NCBI GenBank assembly: GCA_019114785.1
Contig: DXEV01000094.1
Location: 1 to 37,133 of the forward strand
Length of the DNA: 37,133 bases
Source: Candidatus Anaerobiospirillum pullistercoris
GTDB taxonomy: Bacteria > Pseudomonadota > Gammaproteobacteria > Enterobacterales > Succinivibrionaceae
Reading direction: 5' to 3'
This document shows positions 1 to 6,501 of the stretch, one piece after another. Numbering within the stretch: position 1 is the first letter of the stretch; each line of letters begins with the position of its first letter. The notes under the pieces were generated by a model that had not been told where the DNA came from, did no database searches, and worked only from the letters and a program-made list of their open reading frames with translations. The position numbers were made by a program, and so were the translations under genes.

Positions 1-270
1 CATGCTCACGATTATGCCGTGGATCATGTCAGTGCCAAGGAAGCCAATAACGGTACCGGCTGGTATAGCCCAGACGTAAGAAAGGTTCCATACAACGTGC
101 AAGGACACAGCAAAGCTAGCCGTAAGCATAGAGCACATGAAAGCCTCAACGAGCCTCAGGGCAAATTGCTTGCGGGTATATTGAAAAGAGCGCATAACAG
201 CCATCACGAACGCCGACAGTGCTCCGCCCAAAAGATAATAGAGCTCAGGGCCCTGCTCGAAGTATTTCAT
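1..270 (-). CDS. Lambda-family phage holin (partial, runs off left edge)
   Basis: The minus strand is open from an ATG at 270 down to base 1 (90 codons, no stop). The product has three hydrophobic stretches: residues about 9-25, 36-57 and 65-85. It carries the pattern seen in lambda-family holins: a first segment ending in MAVMRSF, a central EAFMCSMLTASF, and a final GFLGTDMIHGII. Holins of this family form inner-membrane lesions that release or activate endolysin at the end of the lytic cycle. The C-terminus, and presumably the endolysin and spanin genes, lie beyond the left edge. There is no good Shine-Dalgarno directly before the ATG. A terminator hairpin lies 16 bases upstream, which suggests expression only when transcription is antiterminated. 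The family call rests on pattern memory and not on a search. Confidence 0.8.
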   Translation of the reverse strand, partial: MKYFEQGPELYYLLGGALSAFVMAVMRSFQYTRKQFALRLVEAFMCSMLTASFAVSLHVVWNLSYVWAIPAGTVIGFLGTDMIHGIIVSM

Positions 271-285
271 GGTGCTTATAAAACA

Positions 286-320
286 AAAAAGCCCAGAAGG
301 ATAAACCTACTGAGCTTTTT
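286..320 (-). terminator. Terminator hairpin just before the holin
   Basis: Arms 286-296 and 310-320 pair over 11 positions (AAAAAGCCCAG with CTGAGCTTTTT, one wobble). A further 3-bp inner stem is possible. Read on the minus strand, the hairpin is followed by TTTTTTGTTTT, a good U-tract. It stands between the candidate late promoter and the holin, in the position of lambda tR'. It could also work on the plus strand. Confidence 0.7.
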
Positions 321-369
321 ATTACGTCCAACCGACCGCAACGGAAAAAGGCCGGACTAACTAAGGATT

Positions 370-398
370 ATTATGAAACCTGCGCTGAAAAGGCTCAA
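370..398 (-). promoter_or_regulatory. Candidate late promoter for holin/lysis genes
   Basis: On the minus strand, TTGAGC (398-393) and CATAAT (375-370) are separated by exactly 17 bases: 4 of 6 and 5 of 6 matches to the sigma-70 consensus. The predicted start, near 363, lies about 43 bases before the terminator hairpin. This gives the order promoter, terminator, holin, like the lambda pR'-tR'-S arrangement. A second candidate lies upstream at 453-480. Inference from sequence only. Confidence 0.5.
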
Positions 399-452
399 CA
401 AAAGAGCGCAAGAAAAGTCTTGACCCTTTTGTAGCTCCTTCAGCTGTCAAGT

Positions 453-480
453 AGTCTAACACTTATATCAACAATTGCAA
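453..480 (-). promoter_or_regulatory. Second candidate leftward promoter with A/T-tract UP region
   Basis: On the minus strand, TTGCAA (480-475) and TAGACT (458-453) have a 16-base spacer. Immediately upstream (481-512) is a run of alternating A and T tracts that would act as an UP element or intrinsic bend. The motif AAAAAGTGCTTGC, covering the upstream side of the -35 box, also occurs at 3687-3699. A relative occurs upstream of the repressor gene. Confidence 0.35.
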
Positions 481-780
481 GCACTTTTTAAAAAATTTTT
501 TAAAATTTTTTCTGCCCCGCGCGAAAGCTAGAAAAAATCAGGCTTGTAACCGTGTCTGTAAGTGTCAGCAGTCAAAAGGGTTGGAGGTATTGGCTTAAGC
601 TGCTGCTTAGTGCTTTGAGCGCCCAGATAGCTATCTTGCCCCGCCACAAGGCTCAATAGTTCTCTGGGTGGGGTTGTGCTTGTTTGCCGGTGGCGTCAGC
701 AAGCTCACACAATCCCAAAGCCCACTTCACTAAATTACAGCTTTAGCCGTTCCGCTTAAGCCTAGCCTAAAAGCATAGAC

Positions 781-3408
781 CTAAGCGGCATATACATCTG
801 CGGCATTCTTAACGCGCACCTCCCCTACGCGAAGACAAAACAGGGCGCTGTCCAGAAGAATGCTGTTGTAGTTATCAGACAGTCTAAGCAGCGCTTGCAA
901 CGGTACGAAAGTCCCACCCCAGTCAAGGACTAAGCGGAACAAGTCACGCTTAAGCACCTTGGTAAGAGGGATCTCCTTTTGGCCAAACTGGTAAAGCTCA
1001 GCCACGTCGCATCCTTGGATTTTTTCATGAAGTAAATTCAGCCATGCCTTAAAGAATGAGTCCACGTCCACCAAGGTGCTCTTGCGGCTGTTGGTAAAGC
1101 CAAAGGTCACAAAAGCCCCGCCGTCAGGCAAGCGGTACATATTCGGCTCAACAGGGATAAAGCGCAGCACTATGCCCTTAAGAGTAAAGTGCTCGAGCTC
1201 ATTGCACCCACCCTTTAAGTCCACCTCAAAGCGCTTAGTGGACTCGTTGAAGTAAGGGTTAGTAGTCTCAAAGTCAAAGCTGCCCCAACCTCTAGGCTTG
1301 AGCATTGGCTTTTCGTAGGTGAGCTCTTGAACGCTGTCTAAGCCAAAGGAGTTGGCAACTACACCAGACTCAGAAGCGTAAGGGTTGCGCCCCTGCAGGG
1401 CATTGTCTTCAGCATCGCGCAGCTCAACAAACTCAGGGTCATCGACAATAGAGACATAAGACTCTGGATCAAAGTCCTCAATCAGGCTATCGCGATAGAT
1501 GTCACTAAAGCAGCCATAGTCACCAGCAGCCTCGTCACCAGGCAAGATAGCCACAGTACCAACATTAGGAATGTACACACCAGCCACAGCCTGATCCCAG
1601 TCGCGCCATTCATCAGGCAGAAAGTCAGTCTGGAGATCTTTACCTTGGTCATCCTGAGCCATGGAAATAGGGGCGGTTGGTACAGGCAAGTGCGTAGACG
1701 TATGTACAGCGCTTTTAAGAGCATCTTGCTCAGGGGTAAGGGGTTCACTCATATCACCCCCGTCAGTGCCGTTAAACGCATTGCTAGCGCTATCTGCGTT
1801 AACGTTAGCGCCATCGAACTCCTGATCGTCATCAGGATCGCCCCAGTAAGATGGGTCAGCGCTGTCGGCGGTCTCTAGGTCGTTGTAAGCTGACTCAAAG
1901 CCCATACGAGCCGATTCAGCAGCTTCGGCGTCAAGTTGAGCCTGCAACTCACCAGCCAAAGCATCTTGCTCAGCGTCTAAGACAGGGTTGCGCAGACCAA
2001 AGGCGGCCTCCATGGCAACCTCTAAGCGGTGCTTGGCGTTAGGGTTCAGCTCAAAGCCATCATCAGGAGCGCTAAGCTCAGGCACTTGCTCAGGCTCTAA
2101 GGCCTTAGGCTCAGGATTGATCACAATGGCCTCAGCAGTTTCAGCCACGCCCATAGCAACCTTAGCGGCGTTCTCTGGGGCGATAGTAGTCTCAGTGGCC
2201 ACAGCCTCTTGAGCCTTAGGGGCGGCAGCGCTAACAGGGGCATCAGCGGTGATGCCGACTAACGAGATCTCAAAAGGCAGCAGGCCAATGTCATAGTTCT
2301 TATAACTGCCTTCTGCAAAGAACTTAGCAGCAGCACAGTCGGCGGCCTTGATGTAGGAGACTAAATCAGACATGCAATAGCCACGGTCAAAGATAGCGCA
2401 AAGGATATAAGCGGTCTCGCGTGGGATTAAGAGATCAGGCTTAGAAGAGTCGCATGGGGCGGCGTAATAGGCACAAGCAAGACCTTCTAAAAGGTTGTTG
2501 GCCTTTAAGGCAATAGCAACCATGCTTGGCACAAACTCAAGGTCAAAAGCCATCAGGGCTTTAAAGCTCAAGACGGTGCACAAGGCAGACAAGCTGATCA
2601 GGTAGTTGGATTTCTCTAAGAGCTCATCAGTGTCAGGCTCAACTACGCACAGATTTGGATGGAAGCTGCAAAACTTTCCAGTTTCAGGATGGATGTTGTG
2701 AACCTTGCCGTCTACAATTGGAGCCGACTCAATAAGCTCTTGTAAGGTCTCGCCATTGTCTTCCTTTGCTTGCTGATACAAGGACTCTCTAGCGTCGATA
2801 AGGCGACCTTCTCTTCTAAAGCTGGTATCAGTAAAACCAACCTTCTCCACGATGGCCTTGCCCAGCTTAATCACGCGGCCAACAGCTGCGTTGCCACCAT
2901 TGGCGCGATCTAAGGCCTTAGCCACACGCACAAGGACGTCTAACTGATAGCGGTCGATACCAGAGGCACAAGGCTCTTTGTAGTTCTCTGGGTCGCGGGC
3001 GTAATCGTTAAGTGGGCGGGATAAAGAGACAGACTTATTAAACAGGCCCTTGAAAAGCAGCTCCACGTTCTCGCGGTCGATGTAAGCAACGCCGTGACCG
3101 AACTCATCGGCGCTCACAGTAACGAGTACGTCTTTGTAGTTATCGCACTCAATGACAGAAGGAACGTCAAAGCGAAAAGCGAAAGTCTGATAGCAGTCAC
3201 AGAGCTCGCCAAAGTCGTTGACGACCTTACCACTGCCAATCACGACCTCACGAGGCAAGACAAACTCATCGCGAGCGAAGCAATCTGCAACGGCGATGAT
3301 CTGTGGAAAAGATGGCTCTTTGCCGCGTGGGAACAAGTCGCAGTGGTTGCGAAGATTGAATAAACGCAGGGACTGTAAAGAGAGGGTTGGAATGATGGAA
3401 GTTTCCAT
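781..3408 (-). CDS. Large unknown phage protein (875 aa), moron candidate
   Basis: Product not recognised. The start is the ATG at 3408, with AAGG about nine bases upstream. The N-terminal part (residues about 1-385) and the C-terminal part (about 690-875) look like folded domains. They are joined by a long acidic, Ala/Glu/Asp-rich linker of roughly 300 residues with no obvious motif. No signal peptide or convincing membrane segment is visible. The C-terminal domain contains a GWGSFDFETTNPYF stretch and several aromatic-rich strands. The gene is isolated: about 300 bases from the upstream ORF and about 510 from the holin, with its own promoter candidates and a strongly folded leader. It occupies the slot between the Q-like gene and the lysis genes, where lambdoid phages often carry cargo. 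A role in lysogenic conversion or host takeover is inference only. Confidence 0.75.
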   Translation of the reverse strand: METSIIPTLSLQSLRLFNLRNHCDLFPRGKEPSFPQIIAVADCFARDEFVLPREVVIGSGKVVNDFGELCDCYQTFAFRFDVPSVIECDNYKDVLVTVSADEFGHGVAYIDRENVELLFKGLFNKSVSLSRPLNDYARDPENYKEPCASGIDRYQLDVLVRVAKALDRANGGNAAVGRVIKLGKAIVEKVGFTDTSFRREGRLIDARESLYQQAKEDNGETLQELIESAPIVDGKVHNIHPETGKFCSFHPNLCVVEPDTDELLEKSNYLISLSALCTVLSFKALMAFDLEFVPSMVAIALKANNLLEGLACAYYAAPCDSSKPDLLIPRETAYILCAIFDRGYCMSDLVSYIKAADCAAAKFFAEGSYKNYDIGLLPFEISLVGITADAPVSAAAPKAQEAVATETTIAPENAAKVAMGVAETAEAIVINPEPKALEPEQVPELSAPDDGFELNPNAKHRLEVAMEAAFGLRNPVLDAEQDALAGELQAQLDAEAAESARMGFESAYNDLETADSADPSYWGDPDDDQEFDGANVNADSASNAFNGTDGGDMSEPLTPEQDALKSAVHTSTHLPVPTAPISMAQDDQGKDLQTDFLPDEWRDWDQAVAGVYIPNVGTVAILPGDEAAGDYGCFSDIYRDSLIEDFDPESYVSIVDDPEFVELRDAEDNALQGRNPYASESGVVANSFGLDSVQELTYEKPMLKPRGWGSFDFETTNPYFNESTKRFEVDLKGGCNELEHFTLKGIVLRFIPVEPNMYRLPDGGAFVTFGFTNSRKSTLVDVDSFFKAWLNLLHEKIQGCDVAELYQFGQKEIPLTKVLKRDLFRLVLDWGGTFVPLQALLRLSDNYNSILLDSALFCLRVGEVRVKNAADVYAA

Positions 3409-3417
3409 GGCGGGTAC

Positions 3418-3485
3418 CTTAGTGATTTAGCTTCTGATAGTGGCCAATCTCTTGGCCGGTTAGGTACTCAGAAACCCTCACTAAG
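3418..3485 (-). promoter_or_regulatory. Nested RNA leader that could hide the RBS of the 875-aa gene
   Basis: Three perfectly complementary arm pairs are nested in order: 3418-3425 with 3478-3485 (CTTAGTGA/TCACTAAG), 3432-3437 with 3468-3473 (TTCTGA/TCAGAA), and 3442-3447 with 3452-3457 (GGCCAA/TTGGCC). In the minus-strand transcript the 3' outer arm ends in CUAAG, which overlaps the AAGG Shine-Dalgarno of the gene starting at 3408. Folding should therefore block translation. There is no U-tract, so it is not an ordinary terminator. Confidence 0.5.
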
Positions 3486-3661
3486 ACGGGCGGAACCTAT
3501 TCAACGTATTCAGTCCCATACCTAACCATTGGCGCTAGCTATTATAACCTAAGCAGGGCGACAATGCTAGGATGCACGTTGTAGCAGTGCGAACTTCTTA
3601 GTGAAGATTTTCTGATTACCAAAGGTTTTGAGTTTCTGACGCTCAACACCTTGTGATTTTT

Positions 3662-3690
3662 ATTAAAGCACTTGTCCTGACGGAACGCAA
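3662..3690 (-). promoter_or_regulatory. Candidate promoter for the 875-aa gene
   Basis: On the minus strand, TTGCGT (3690-3685), a 17-base spacer and TTTAAT (3667-3662) form a reasonable sigma-70 promoter. The preceding AAAAAGTGC matches the element at 477-489. The -35 hexamer TTGCGT is identical to that proposed for the repressor gene. A perfect TATAAT also occurs on the minus strand at 3546-3541, but without a good -35. Either would give a long leader containing the nested hairpins. Confidence 0.45.
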
Positions 3691-3705
3691 GCACTTTTTG
3701 CAAAA

Positions 3706-4026
3706 TTACTTCTGAGCGCAGTCTTTGAGCCCAGCAATAAGCTTTGCTAGGACTAGGTTAAACTGCTCTGCGCTGATACGCATTAGAGCCCTGTAGAGGT
3801 CTCCGGCAAAGCTACGGCGCTGGTTATGGCACAGGCTCTTTTTGATTTCGCGCTTGTAAAAGCCATGCAGCTTAACTTGCGACGCCTGCACTTCTGTCAG
3901 CTTAGCCTTAATGGCCTCAACATCATGAGTGGCTAGGGTCTTGTTTACATCCTCACGCATCAGCTTGAAGAACAGGTCTAGCCCATCGATGTTATCCAGA
4001 GTGATGGTCACACGCTTAGTGCTCAT
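3706..4026 (-). CDS. Small unknown protein (106 aa), paralog of the 105-aa ORF
   Basis: Function not recognised. The protein is mostly helical, basic and soluble-looking. AGGAGAAGG lies upstream of the ATG at 4026, and the start overlaps the end of the preceding ORF by 11 bases, so the two are translationally linked. The N-terminus (VTITLDNIDGLDLFFKLM...VNKT) and C-terminus (EQFNLVLAKLIAGL) resemble the ORF at 5174-5491 (IKIGDLDGFDALDAYFKMVVNKT and AQFDNLIAGLNEAL). I take them as diverged duplicates. It is the last gene of the small-ORF cluster. Confidence 0.7.
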   Translation of the reverse strand: MSTKRVTITLDNIDGLDLFFKLMREDVNKTLATHDVEAIKAKLTEVQASQVKLHGFYKREIKKSLCHNQRRSFAGDLYRALMRISAEQFNLVLAKLIAGLKDCAQK

Positions 4027-4345
4027 GAACCTTCTCCTGTAACAGAGCCTCTAGCTTGATGGTAGAGGCAATCACGGCACCTTGCAGCAACGCCACGTCA
4101 GAGTATTTGGAAAAGAGCACTTGCCAAGGCTGGTTAGAGTGCTTGCGGATGTAGCGCAAGCGGGCCATGGTTAAATCATTGACCATCTTGCGAATAAAGC
4201 CCAGTTGTCTCAAAGCAGCTGTGGCTAGTTCGATGTTGCGCTCCTCAATCGCTTGCTCTACGCAGCTTTGCAGAACGTGAACAGCGCGAAGGAAATCGGA
4301 CGGCTTACTCTTTGGGGTAAGCTTGATCTCTAAGACAGGTTTCAT
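4016..4345 (-). CDS. Small unknown helical protein (109 aa)
   Basis: Not recognised. AAGGGG precedes the ATG at 4345 by about five bases. The sequence predicts several amphipathic helices (for example SDFLRAVHVLQSCVEQAIEE) and has no membrane segment or metal motif. It sits in the middle of five consecutive small leftward ORFs and overlaps the next one by 11 bases. It has the same size and helical character as its neighbours, but I could not align it convincingly with either duplicate pair. Confidence 0.7.
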   Translation of the reverse strand: MKPVLEIKLTPKSKPSDFLRAVHVLQSCVEQAIEERNIELATAALRQLGFIRKMVNDLTMARLRYIRKHSNQPWQVLFSKYSDVALLQGAVIASTIKLEALLQEKVHEH

Positions 4346-4366
4346 AATTCCCCTTAGACAGATTAG

Positions 4367-4738
4367 TTACTGGGCATCATCGCCGTGGTAAGGAGGCTCT
4401 TCGAGCTCGTCATATTCATCAAAAGCTCTAAGCGCATCCTTGAGTTTGAGCACAGCAAAATCCAAGGTGTGTCTAAGCTGGTCAAAGCTAGCGCAGTAGT
4501 CCAGCAGATTCTTCCATGGAACGCGTGGATCACAGGCGTTACTTAGATTGTCGCCAATAGCCGCGTTGTACTCTTGTTGCAGTTCCTGCACGATGTTAAG
4601 CGTAGCCACAATGTAGCTCTCATCAGCCAACATCAAGGCCGCATCAGTCATGGTTCTGACCTTAAAACCAGCGGCAGTTGGATCGCCTAAGCGCCCAACT
4701 AATCCAGACTGATTTGGGGCATATTTATTTGCCGCCAT
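4367..4738 (-). CDS. Small unknown protein (123 aa), paralog of the 130-aa ORF
   Basis: Not recognised. A clear AGGAG lies upstream of the ATG at 4738. The segment VRTMTDAALMLAD...ATLNIVQEL and the later FDQLRHTLDFAVLKLKDAL line up with IRALTDAALFFDD...SALDIIDRL and YDGLQHVLDAASCKIKDAI in the next ORF upstream. This indicates tandem duplication. The C-terminal tail is acidic and Pro/Tyr containing (DEYDELEEPPYHGDD). It is probably a small soluble accessory protein of the phage. Confidence 0.7.
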   Translation of the reverse strand: MAANKYAPNQSGLVGRLGDPTAAGFKVRTMTDAALMLADESYIVATLNIVQELQQEYNAAIGDNLSNACDPRVPWKNLLDYCASFDQLRHTLDFAVLKLKDALRAFDEYDELEEPPYHGDDAQ

Positions 4739-4772
4739 AAAGTTCTCCTAAATACCGGACAACAGTGCTGCC

Positions 4773-5165
4773 TTAGCAGTCAGTGTCATCGTAATCATCA
4801 TCAGTAGCAGCAACGGGTGGATAGTCGCGTTCGATGTCAGCAATGGCATCCTTGATTTTGCACGAGGCAGCATCCAGAACATGCTGCAGGCCGTCATAAG
4901 TGCTGCTGTTTTCCTCTAAAGCAGACCACTCTTCTTCCGAAGTCATCGTTTTGTCTTCAGCGCGGTCTTCCTGACAGACGATAGTAGTAGCCATGGTCAC
5001 GGCCTTGAGAATGATAAGCCGCTCATTCAAACGGTCGATGATGTCAAGAGCACTCATAAGGATTTGCTTGTCATCAAAGAACAGGGCGGCGTCAGTCAAA
5101 GCGCGGATATGCTTAGCAAGCTCAAGCTCAGCTGGGTGGCCTAAGCTCTCATATAGAACGTGCAT
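4773..5165 (-). CDS. Small unknown protein (130 aa), paralog of the 123-aa ORF
   Basis: Not recognised. AGGAG precedes the ATG at 5165, eight bases after the upstream stop. It shares the TDAAL...AL.I...L core and the D.LQHVLD.A..KIKDA block with the following ORF and, like it, ends in an acidic tail (DDDYDDTDC). The region between the shared blocks is more acidic and longer. The five-gene block may be a set of anti-defence or host-modulating small proteins; that is a guess from position and size only. Confidence 0.7.
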   Translation of the reverse strand: MHVLYESLGHPAELELAKHIRALTDAALFFDDKQILMSALDIIDRLNERLIILKAVTMATTIVCQEDRAEDKTMTSEEEWSALEENSSTYDGLQHVLDAASCKIKDAIADIERDYPPVAATDDDYDDTDC

Positions 5166-5173
5166 TACTACTC

Positions 5174-5491
5174 CTAACGGCGGGCAATAGCCAGAGCCTC
5201 ATTAAGACCAGCGATTAGGTTATCAAACTGGGCCTTGGTGAACTCAATGACCATTCTCGCCTTATGGCACTCTTCACGAGGAGCGCCGTTGTAAATTAAC
5301 TCTGCTAAGTCAGCATGATACTGAGTTAGCATCACATTGCGGGCATTGGCCATATTGTCCAGCTGCTTGCTGATCTCAATGGCTTGCCCACCCCTGATGA
5401 CCTTGCAGGTCTTGTTAACGACCATCTTGAAGTAAGCATCAAGGGCGTCAAAACCGTCAAGGTCGCCAATCTTAATATTAACCGTCACCAT
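5174..5491 (-). CDS. Small unknown protein (105 aa), paralog of the 106-aa ORF
   Basis: Not recognised. AAGGAG lies ten bases before the ATG at 5491. The N-terminal strand region followed by helices matches the 106-residue ORF at 3706-4026 in start, middle (VNKT) and end (QFDNLIAGL). The two resemble each other although three other small genes separate them. The arrangement fits an ancestral pair (A, B) being duplicated, with an extra ORF between. Confidence 0.7.
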   Translation of the reverse strand: MVTVNIKIGDLDGFDALDAYFKMVVNKTCKVIRGGQAIEISKQLDNMANARNVMLTQYHADLAELIYNGAPREECHKARMVIEFTKAQFDNLIAGLNEALAIARR

Positions 5492-5502
5492 GGCAGCGCT
5501 CC

Positions 5503-6501
5503 TTAGCTAGCCTTTTCGTGTGCTGCCTTAAAGCGGCTGCTATAGGACGGGGCTGAATCCCATAAAGGGATCTCTGGAGCAGAGAAGAACTTACCATCAC
5601 AGTAACAAGGGGTGCTGCCTTTGATGGCGTCGATAGAGGCGCGAACCTTGGTGTGAAGTTCTTTAAGGTATTCTTTGCGATCAACTTGCTCAATGGCGCT
5701 GTACTTTTGAGCAAGAACAGGTTGAGCCATTGGCTCAATCTTAGGCTCAGGCTCAGCCTTAGGCTTAGGTTCAGGCTTAGGCTTAGGTTCAGGCTTAGGC
5801 TTTGCCAGCCACTTTTCAACCTCCGCCGCGAGCTCGGGTGCAGGAATGCCAACATCATGGACAGGCTTTGTGGCCAACCACTTGTAGAGATCGCCCATCT
5901 CTACAAAATATCTAAGCTCGTTTACCTTAGCCTCACCAGCATCAGTGAGATTAAAGTAACTACGCAGGTCAGCGCTTAAAGTGCCATACTTACCACAACC
6001 GCAACCATCAAAAGCAGGCAGTTTCTGAATCCATGGCAAACGACCTTTAGCATTGCCGACGGTATAACCTTGAGACTTGGCGTAAGCAACAGTCGCTCTA
6101 GCCGTGGCGCAATGTCTGAACATAGGGGTAAGCACATGGTCAACCCACTCTTGCATCTCTGGGGCTAACTTACGAGTATGAACATACAAGCAACGCTGAA
6201 ACAAGTACACTACACTCTCAGGGACAATGGCTGCTTGAGTAAGCTCCCCAGAAAAACCAAACTTTGTCCTCAGTAAGAGCTTTTGCTCTGGGGTCATTTT
6301 CCGCCAAGCCACGGAACGCCCCAGAAGCATGCCGTAAGTAGTAAAGTAATAGTACAGGGCATAAAACACGCAACGGCCCATGACAAGAGCGTCACACAGC
6401 GTGGCGCAAGCATCCGCCAAAGTTATTCCGCTGTACTCCTTATCACGAATAAACAAAACTTGCTTCTTGTCTGGTGCAGGCAGACTCACAAACACAGCCA
6501 T
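5503..6501 (-). CDS. Unknown phage protein with Pro-Lys-Glu linker (332 aa)
   Basis: Not recognised. I place the start at the ATG at 6501 (MAVFVSLPAPD). It overlaps the upstream stop as TAATG, with GGAGG seven bases ahead. An alternative start 30 bases further up has no support. The N-terminal 210 residues are a mixed alpha/beta-looking domain with an aromatic cluster (YALYYYFTTY) and a Gly-Cys-Gly-Cys motif. Next comes a low-complexity linker of KPEPKP repeats, encoded by 6-bp repeats around 5733-5805. A final segment of about 85 residues follows. Tight coupling to the antirepressor-type gene upstream suggests the same regulon. It may be another antirepressor-like regulator, but no BRO, KilA or Rha motif is visible. 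Confidence 0.7.
   Translation of the reverse strand: MAVFVSLPAPDKKQVLFIRDKEYSGITLADACATLCDALVMGRCVFYALYYYFTTYGMLLGRSVAWRKMTPEQKLLLRTKFGFSGELTQAAIVPESVVYLFQRCLYVHTRKLAPEMQEWVDHVLTPMFRHCATARATVAYAKSQGYTVGNAKGRLPWIQKLPAFDGCGCGKYGTLSADLRSYFNLTDAGEAKVNELRYFVEMGDLYKWLATKPVHDVGIPAPELAAEVEKWLAKPKPEPKPKPEPKPKAEPEPKIEPMAQPVLAQKYSAIEQVDRKEYLKELHTKVRASIDAIKGSTPCYCDGKFFSAPEIPLWDSAPSYSSRFKAAHEKAS
5733..5805. repeat. Hexamer repeat encoding a Pro-Lys-Glu linker
   Basis: Degenerate tandem hexamers of the type GGCTTA, GGTTCA and GGCTCA run through this stretch. They encode alternating KP, EP and AE dipeptides on the minus strand. It is a coding minisatellite likely to vary in length between relatives. Confidence 0.7.

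Larger units (their letters stand above)
361..780. other. Non-coding gap between the 875-residue gene and the holin
   Basis: This stretch of about 420 bases has no credible ORF on either strand. It holds the two candidate leftward promoters and the A/T tract at 481-512. The remainder (520-780) has no clear terminator for the upstream gene and nothing else I recognise. It is the expected place for a Q utilisation site. Confidence 0.6.

Noticed and set aside
19-360. Plus-strand frame of 113 codons
   Set aside because: It is the complement of the holin gene and its terminator; composition is not protein-like and there is no ribosome binding site.
3668-3699. Terminator after the small-ORF cluster
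   Set aside because: AAAGCACTTG and CAAGCACTTT look complementary but mismatch in the middle and have no U-tract on the minus strand; the region reads better as a promoter.
5478-5858. Leu/Ser-rich 126-codon minus-strand frame
   Set aside because: A shadow of the Pro-Lys linker gene read in another frame; its repetitive Leu/Ser content comes from the hexamer repeat.
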